Shown here piece by piece: positions 58,558-64,000 of a stretch of 64,000 bases of DNA. The notes below the pieces were generated by a model. That model was not told the DNA's origin. It was given only the letters and a program-made list of their open reading frames with translations, and ran no database searches. Source of the stretch: Chryseolinea lacunae (lineage in GTDB: Bacteria > Bacteroidota > Bacteroidia > Cytophagales > Cyclobacteriaceae); NCBI RefSeq assembly GCF_016735595.1, contig NZ_JAERRB010000001.1, forward strand, positions 496,001-560,000, in the 5' to 3' direction. Every line of letters starts with the position of its first letter. Within the stretch, counting starts at the first letter, position 1. A program made the position numbers and the translations under genes.

Positions 58558-60459
58558 ATGAAACTTCCATCGTTTACCTACCTGTTGCACAATACCGGCC
58601 GCGCGTTCCTACGTTTCCCGATCACCCTTTTGTCGGCGCTGGTGGCCGTGGTGATTGGTATCTACTTATTCGAGTTGGATGCTGATGTTCTTGATCTCCG
58701 CTATGTGAATGTGATGCTTTGTGCCGCGCTTGGCATTTCGCTGTTTTTCTGTGTCACGGTGTTTTCCGACAAGCAGGGCTATGGGCTAAAACTCCGCGTC
58801 GTGCTTCACGTGGCAGCCGCGCTGGTGCTGGTGGCGCTCTACTTCACCTTGCCCAGCGCTGTGGAGCCAATCAACAATTCGCTTCCCTACATCCGCTATG
58901 GCATCTATAACGTGGTGATGCACTTGCTGGTGGCGGTGGTTCCGTTCCTGGAGAAAGGAAAACTGAATGGCTTCTGGCACTACAACAAAATTCTCTTCAT
59001 CCGGTTTCTCACCGCCCTGCTGTATTCCGGTTTCCTCTATGCCGGACTGGCGCTGGCCTTGGGGTCGCTCGACTTTCTTTTCGACATCGATCTGCACGAA
59101 AAACTATTCTTCGATCTGTTCGTGGTGATCGGTGGCTTGTTTAACACCTGGTTTTTCATCGCCGGCATTCCAAGCGATTTTAATGCGTTAGATGGCGTCG
59201 AAGAATACCCCAAAGGCATAAAGATATTTTCGCAGTATGTGTTGCTGCCCTTGTTGATTCTTTATTTGATCATTCTCTATGTGTATGCCGCCAAGATTGT
59301 GGTGCTGTGGAGCTGGCCTAAGGGACTGGTATCTTACCTCATCTCGTGTGTGGCGGTGCTGGGCATTCTCACGTTGTTGCTCATTCATCCCTATGGAAAT
59401 TTGCCGGGCAACGGCTGGATCAAGAAGTTTTCGAGGATCTATTATTTCGCATTGTTCCCGCTGGTGGTGTTGCTGTTCATTGCCATCGGCATGCGTGTGA
59501 ACGACTATGGCATCACCATCAACCGCTACATCATTGTGCTGCTCGGCATCTGGCTCACCCTCGTGTGTTTCTATTTTTCGCTGGGAAATAAAAACATCAA
59601 ATTCATTCCCATTTCGCTTGCCATCATTCTCATGCTAATGACGTTTGGCTATTGGGGCATGTTCTCGGTGAGCGAACGCAGCCAGGTGAACCGGCTGAGG
59701 GGTATCTTGGAGCAATACAAAATTCTACAGAACGGAAAAATAAAAGGGGAAGTGATCTGGCGCAAAGACAGCCTGCACAGACTGTTCGCGGCCAACAACG
59801 AGAACGTTAACGAGGGACTGATGCCCGACTCTGTGCACAACGAGGTGAGATCGATATTAGATTACCTCGACGACTATCATGGCTTCACGTTGCTCCGCCC
59901 CTGGTATCAACAGGATATTGACTCCCTTGCCCGGGCAACGCGTAGTGCCAAAAGCTACCGGCGTTCTGGCGAAACCGAAGTGTATATGAGAAGCATGGGG
60001 CTAAAGGATGAGTATCTCTACGGATCGGCGGAAACAACCAAGTACTACTCTTTTTCAACACCAAGGCAGAGCGACCGCGCCGTGGATGTGAGGGGCTTTG
60101 ACTACATGCACACAATAAAGAACTCCGGCCTGCATAGCGATGAAAACTTCTTTATAGGGGAAACACGTTGTGATGTTGTGTTTCCCAAACTCCCCTCTGA
60201 CCCGCTCCTGCTCATTGCCAACAAAGACACCCTGGTGTTGCGTACGGACTCACTCATGACCGTGCTGATTTCCCGCTACAACCATGAGCGCACCCGCGAT
60301 ATTCCTGCCTCGCAAATGTCTTTGCATTCCTCCAATCACCAATGGCGTGTTCGACTTGACATCAATAACCTTTACCTCTATCCCACCCGCGATGTGCTTC
60401 AGGTGGAAGGTATCGACGCAGATTTGTTGATAACAAAGCGCGCGCCCCACAAACCGTAA
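58558..60459 (+). CDS. DUF4153 domain multispanning membrane protein
   Basis: A 633-residue protein with about 12 membrane helices in the first 400 residues (FLRFPITLLSALVAVVIGIYLF, VMLCAALGISLFFCVTVF, LLVAVVPFLEKG, ILYLIILYVYAAKIVVLWSWPKGLVSY) and a soluble C-terminal part of about 230 residues (EQYKILQNGKIKGEVIWRKDSLHRLF). The pattern is DUF4153, whose role is unknown; it is an inner-membrane protein with a periplasmic domain. Downstream of the phospholipid operon, but with its own likely promoter. Confidence 0.85.
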   Translation: MKLPSFTYLLHNTGRAFLRFPITLLSALVAVVIGIYLFELDADVLDLRYVNVMLCAALGISLFFCVTVFSDKQGYGLKLRVVLHVAAALVLVALYFTLPSAVEPINNSLPYIRYGIYNVVMHLLVAVVPFLEKGKLNGFWHYNKILFIRFLTALLYSGFLYAGLALALGSLDFLFDIDLHEKLFFDLFVVIGGLFNTWFFIAGIPSDFNALDGVEEYPKGIKIFSQYVLLPLLILYLIILYVYAAKIVVLWSWPKGLVSYLISCVAVLGILTLLLIHPYGNLPGNGWIKKFSRIYYFALFPLVVLLFIAIGMRVNDYGITINRYIIVLLGIWLTLVCFYFSLGNKNIKFIPISLAIILMLMTFGYWGMFSVSERSQVNRLRGILEQYKILQNGKIKGEVIWRKDSLHRLFAANNENVNEGLMPDSVHNEVRSILDYLDDYHGFTLLRPWYQQDIDSLARATRSAKSYRRSGETEVYMRSMGLKDEYLYGSAETTKYYSFSTPRQSDRAVDVRGFDYMHTIKNSGLHSDENFFIGETRCDVVFPKLPSDPLLLIANKDTLVLRTDSLMTVLISRYNHERTRDIPASQMSLHSSNHQWRVRLDINNLYLYPTRDVLQVEGIDADLLITKRAPHKP

Positions 60460-60522
60460 ATCCATACCGTCAAACAACACGCGTTTTTCTATGATGCCTC
60501 AGGGTGCATTCACCCAAACAGA

Positions 60523-61077
60523 TCAACCTTTTGTCGGCACGTAGTGAAGCATGATCACGCCGGTGCCAAAAGTTTTTGTCTTCACCAGTTTGAGGATGAT
60601 CTTGTCATTTATGGTTTTAAATAACGGCAGGCCTTTTCCTGCCACTATCGGATGAACACAGAGTTGGTATTCATCAATTAAATTCAAGTTCGTCAACGCC
60701 ACGATCATGCTTGGGCTGCCGGCCAGAATGTCTTTGCCCGGTTGTTTTTTGAGTTCCAGCACTTCTTCTTTCAGGCTTCGCGCTGCCAGCCTCACGTTTT
60801 TCCAATCAACCTGCTTGAGCGTGTGCGAGAAAACAACCTTGGGAGTGTTTTCGATGGCCACGGCAAACTCGTCTGTGGATTTGTTTCCGGTAGGTTTTTT
60901 CACAACGTCGGGCCAGTAGCTTTCCATTAGCTGGTAGGTTATCCTTCCGTAGAGAAGCGTGCCTGAGTTGTTCAGTAGCGCCGTGAAATAATCATGGAGC
61001 TCTTCGTCTGCAATTGCTGACGTGTGGTCGCAAAAGCCGTCGAGTGTCATGTTGATTCCTGCAATGAGTTTTGCCAT
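60523..61077 (-). CDS. Dihydrofolate reductase family (RibD C-terminal-like) protein
   Basis: A 184-residue protein: MAKLIAGINMTLDGFCDHTSAI at the N-terminus, TLLYGRITYQLMESYWP, KVVFSHTLKQVDW, KDILAGSPSMIVALTNLNLIDEYQLCVHPIVAGKGLPLF. This is the RibD_C/YyaP-like fold, using NADPH; many members are uncharacterised reductases rather than riboflavin enzymes. Cytoplasmic, single gene on the minus strand, convergent with the DUF4153 gene. Confidence 0.88.
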   Translation of the reverse strand: MAKLIAGINMTLDGFCDHTSAIADEELHDYFTALLNNSGTLLYGRITYQLMESYWPDVVKKPTGNKSTDEFAVAIENTPKVVFSHTLKQVDWKNVRLAARSLKEEVLELKKQPGKDILAGSPSMIVALTNLNLIDEYQLCVHPIVAGKGLPLFKTINDKIILKLVKTKTFGTGVIMLHYVPTKG

Positions 61078-61144
61078 AGCCAGTAGTTTTAGTAGCTAAT
61101 AACAATCCTGTCGAATGGTTTTGACGTTGCGTTCCGGACTTTCG

Positions 61145-61170
61145 ACGGGGAGAAATTATTTCTTCCCCGT
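61145..61170. repeat. Hairpin overlapping the stop of the ThuA gene
   Basis: ACGGGGAGAAAT and ATTTCTTCCCCGT pair with one bulged base across 61145-61170, covering the ThuA stop codon. No T-run follows on the minus strand; it may stabilise the message end or be chance. Confidence 0.35.
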
Positions 61171-61917
61171 GGCTGCCCAGAATATGCCACCATAGAGGTG
61201 ATTCAAAAATGCCGGGTCGCTAAAGATGGTGGGCACGTGGCCCAGCGCGGTGTAGAACGAACGGCCGCCGTCGTAGTTGTGATACCAGGCCACGGGGTGC
61301 AATTTGCCCATGCCCACTGCTTTTTTATCGCCCCACTGCACCTTCGGGTCATAGGAAGTTTCGTCGATGGAGAGAATGTATTTGAGGTCGCCGATTTTTT
61401 CGGGGCCAAATTCATACCACTCGTCGGTCCAGAGTTTGCCGCCGGCAAAGCCTTGCAGGCCCGGGAAGGTTTCGTCAAGGATGTTCACTTTGGCGGTTTG
61501 GATGGCGGGGTGAATGTGGAACATGCGGCCCACAAGTTTGGTATACCACGGCCAGTCATACTCCGTGTCGGATGCGCTGTGGATGCCCACAAATCCTTTG
61601 CCCGAATGGATGAAACGTTCCATCACTTTTTGCTGGGCCGAGTCAAGCACGTCGCCGGTGGTGTTGAGGAAGATGACCACCTGAAATTGCTCAAGATATT
61701 TATCGGTGAAGCCGTTGGGATTTTCATACAACACCACGTCGAAGAAGTTTCGCACGCCCAGTTGCTGGATGGCCAGCACGCCGGCGTGTAACGATTCGTG
61801 GTGCCATCCTTTGGTGGTGGTGACCAGCAGCCCCTTGAATTGTTTCTGTGCTGCAACGGTGAAACATAGTGAGACCTGGAGGGCCAGGGCAATGACGATG
61901 ATTCTGCGGAAGTTCAT
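61156..61917 (-). CDS. ThuA domain secreted protein
   Basis: A 253-residue protein with a signal peptide (IVIALALQVSLCFTVAAQ) followed by a ThuA (trehalose-utilisation, GATase1-like) domain: LLVTTTKGWHHESL, FQVVIFLNTTGDVLDSAQQKVMERFIHSGKGFVGIHSASDTEYDWPWY (in separate strands), TDEWYEFGP, and PVAWYHNYDGGRSFYTALGH. These periplasmic proteins are linked to sugar or glucoside metabolism in Bacteroidota; substrate unknown. 117 bases upstream lies the TPR regulator gene stop on the same strand. Confidence 0.9.
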   Translation of the reverse strand: MNFRRIIVIALALQVSLCFTVAAQKQFKGLLVTTTKGWHHESLHAGVLAIQQLGVRNFFDVVLYENPNGFTDKYLEQFQVVIFLNTTGDVLDSAQQKVMERFIHSGKGFVGIHSASDTEYDWPWYTKLVGRMFHIHPAIQTAKVNILDETFPGLQGFAGGKLWTDEWYEFGPEKIGDLKYILSIDETSYDPKVQWGDKKAVGMGKLHPVAWYHNYDGGRSFYTALGHVPTIFSDPAFLNHLYGGIFWAATGKK

Positions 61918-62034
61918 ATGAATTGGGTAAGTCTTGATCTATCGGAAAGTACTACATTTTTCTGATGATATCATCGGCGTTTGTGAGCAGCGGAAATTTA
62001 TTAGGCAGCACCGGCTGCTGGTGGCGGTTGCCGT

Positions 62035-64000
62035 TCACAGGTCTCTGAAATCTTCTCCCCACTGTTCGTTCAGCTGCGCGTGTTTCTTCCAGTATTTCCG
62101 TTCAATCTCTTTCATGACGGCATCGAACTTCGGGTCCTTTCGCAGATCGTCGCAAACGGGGTCAATGCGCAGCAGCAACACCCAGAAAATGAAGTTGTCT
62201 TGTGTGGCAAAGCGCTCGAAAAGCTTCATCGCCTTGTTTGCTTCGCCCGTGTAGGCATAGTAGGTGGTGAGGTATAAATCCTTATACATGGTGCGGTCGT
62301 TGTCGGCAAAGGTTTTGAACTGCTGAAGATATCGTTCCGCTTTTTCTTTCTGGCCGGTGCGGGCGTAGGCCACGCCAAACCGCAGGTATTCGTGTTTGAA
62401 GATATCCATGTGATAGAGGTTCATGCGCGCCACGGCGCGATCGTAACACGCGGTGGCTGCCTTGTAGTCGCCAAGCATGGTGTTCATTTTTCCCACCTCC
62501 TGCAGCACATCAAACCTCAGGGTGTCTTTCTTCCACCGGGCAAGCAGGCGGTCGCGGGCTTTTCCGGCGTCGCGGTCTTTGGCATAAAACGTATAGTCGT
62601 ACACATAGCCGGCAAAAAAACCTTTTGCATTGAGCTGCAACGATTTTGTGGCGTAGCGCATGGCGTCGTCCAGAAATCCATTTTGCAGCAGGGCGTTGCC
62701 GAGGTGAAAGTAGTTGAAGCCCGTGGTGACGGAGTCGGCACCCTTGTCGGCTTTCACTTTTTGAATAGCATATTCCAGATACTTGGCGGGGTTGGGCACG
62801 TGTATGTTATAGAACTCCGTGAGGAAGTGCAGCACCAGTCCGGAATGCGGATCGTATTCCAATGCCTTTTCGAAATAGGGAATGGAAAGTTCATACTGTC
62901 GTTTCTGCGCAAACGACAACGCCTTGGCAATCATGCTTTCGCTTGACCGGGCTTCATACAAAATGGCTTTCTCGGCATAGTTGTCGATGTCGGCCGTGTG
63001 TTTTTTCTCCACGTCAAAGATGTCGAGGTAATAATAAACCATGGTGGCCGTGGCATAGGCGAGCGAAAACTTGGGATCTTTTTCGATAGCCTTGTTGAGC
63101 CAGGGGATGGCGCCGATGAGGTCGTCGCGATAGAACAGGTCTTTGCCTTTCAGGAAATAGTCGTAGGCCACCAGGTCGTCGGTGGGTTTCTTTTCGATGC
63201 GGCGTTCTTCTTCGGGCGTGATGATCACTTCAATTTCCTGGCTGATGTTTTTGGCGATCTCCTGCTGCAATTCAAAAATGTCTTTTGCTTCGCGGCGGTA
63301 TTGGTTGCTCCACAGGTGTTTGTCGGTTTCGCCGTCGATCAGCTGGATGTTCAGCACAATGCGGTCGCCGATTTTCTGGCCGCTTCCTTCCACAAAATAT
63401 TTCACGTTCAGTTCTTTCGCCATCTCGGGGATGGAACGGGACGCGTTGCGATATTTTTCAACCGACGTGCGACTGATCACGCGAAGGTCTTCAATCTTTT
63501 GCAGGTTGTTTAGCGTGGCCTCCATCAACCCGTTGATGAGGTAGACGTTGGACGAGTCGTTGCTGTCGTTTTTGAAGGGAAGCACCGCGATGGAAATTTC
63601 CTCGGTGCCGCTGCGGTGATTGGTGCGGGACCAGATAAAATAGCCACCCGCTGTCAACACCAAAATGCCGACAGCCAACATCAGCCCCAGCGTTGTTCGG
63701 GTCAGGCGGCGGGGTGGCACTTCGCGGTTGGTTTCCGGCAGCACAGCGGTTTCTGAGGGCGTGACCACATCGCGCCTTCCCGCTTCGCCCGGGGGGTAGC
63801 CATAATATTCGCGAAAGCACTTGATGAAGTAGGATGTGCTGTTGAACCCCACCTGGTGCGAAACTTCAGAAACATTGAGCGACGACTGTCGAAGCAATTC
63901 CATGGCCCGCTTCAAACGCACCTGGTTGATGAGTTGGCTAACGGAAAGATTGGTTTCCTTTTTCACCTTTCGCAACAGATTAGACCGGCTCATGTTCATG
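62035..64000 (-). CDS. Membrane-anchored AraC-type/TPR regulator, 5' end beyond the window
   Basis: At least 654 residues on the reverse strand. The visible N-terminus is the second part of an AraC-type helix-turn-helix (SRSNLLRKVKKETNLSVSQLINQVRLKRAMELL, then NVSEVSHQVGFNSTSYFIKCFREYYGYPPG), so the true start lies to the right. One membrane helix (LGLMLAVGILVLTAGGYFIW, about 102-121) follows, then a TolB-like part (SIAVLPFKNDS, LISRTSVEKYR, YFVEGSGQKIGDRI) and TPR repeats to the end. A DNA-binding domain inside and a periplasmic sensor outside suggest direct signal transfer across the membrane. ATG 63999 lies at the very edge and is not the real start. Confidence 0.85.
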   Translation of the reverse strand, partial: MNMSRSNLLRKVKKETNLSVSQLINQVRLKRAMELLRQSSLNVSEVSHQVGFNSTSYFIKCFREYYGYPPGEAGRRDVVTPSETAVLPETNREVPPRRLTRTTLGLMLAVGILVLTAGGYFIWSRTNHRSGTEEISIAVLPFKNDSNDSSNVYLINGLMEATLNNLQKIEDLRVISRTSVEKYRNASRSIPEMAKELNVKYFVEGSGQKIGDRIVLNIQLIDGETDKHLWSNQYRREAKDIFELQQEIAKNISQEIEVIITPEEERRIEKKPTDDLVAYDYFLKGKDLFYRDDLIGAIPWLNKAIEKDPKFSLAYATATMVYYYLDIFDVEKKHTADIDNYAEKAILYEARSSESMIAKALSFAQKRQYELSIPYFEKALEYDPHSGLVLHFLTEFYNIHVPNPAKYLEYAIQKVKADKGADSVTTGFNYFHLGNALLQNGFLDDAMRYATKSLQLNAKGFFAGYVYDYTFYAKDRDAGKARDRLLARWKKDTLRFDVLQEVGKMNTMLGDYKAATACYDRAVARMNLYHMDIFKHEYLRFGVAYARTGQKEKAERYLQQFKTFADNDRTMYKDLYLTTYYAYTGEANKAMKLFERFATQDNFIFWVLLLRIDPVCDDLRKDPKFDAVMKEIERKYWKKHAQLNEQWGEDFRDL

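Overview
The window looks like chromosomal DNA of a member of the Bacteroidota, most likely a Cytophagales-type bacterium (Chryseolinea/Ohtaekwangia-like; this placement is an inference). The evidence is promoters of the TAnnTTTG type, ComEC/PhoH/SAM-hydrolase gene order, two-component regulator propeller and delta-60 repeat proteins, LytTR/TPR-kinase pairs and Crp regulators paired with outer-membrane proteins. Genes are dense, on both strands, and mostly of medium-to-high GC. Two AT-rich stretches (about 22.8-26.5 kb and 30.4-34.0 kb) stand out as accessory.

Layout. 0-5 kb: minus-strand recQ start, a periplasmic solute-binding protein, enoyl-CoA hydratase, comEC and phoH, divergent from a SAM hydrolase. 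6-11 kb: a monooxygenase-fold protein, an unrecognised 602-residue protein, and a TPR histidine kinase with its LytTR response regulator. 11-14 kb: two secreted IPT/TIG proteins, one with NHL repeats and one with delta-60 repeats. 14.5-20.2 kb: a TetR / ABC exporter / HlyD / TolC export operon whose ATPase has degenerate motifs. 20.2-22.5 kb: a photolyase of the PhrB type without the usual Fe-S cysteines, coupled to a 50-codon DUF2256 zinc-ribbon gene, next to a truncated two-component hybrid gene.

Accessory block, 22.8-36 kb: an operon of two proteins that both carry an Rx4H HEPN motif; an XRE regulator with a decayed partial copy; a bacteriocin-like locus (double-glycine peptide, two small membrane proteins, C39 peptidase-ABC transporter); a lipoprotein with an HExxH motif; and four same-orientation copies, two of them degraded, of a roughly 205-255 bp repeat bounded by CG-rich hairpins. 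A 21/42-bp minisatellite and an 18-bp-stem hairpin lie next to the last copy.

36-64 kb: a lipoprotein / FAD oxidase / outer-membrane operon, two Crp-family regulators, an FtsX-type permease, a cluster with two SDR proteins and a second photolyase-family protein, two Hsp20 chaperones with an antiporter, tRNA-Leu(CAA), an AraC regulator beside an F420-reductase-like protein, a phospholipid operon (CDP-alcohol transferase, CdsA, PlsC), a DUF4153 membrane protein, RibD-like and ThuA proteins, and a membrane-anchored AraC/TPR regulator cut by the right edge. The best candidates for something undescribed are the double-HEPN operon and the bacteriocin-like locus, together with the repeat family that surrounds them.
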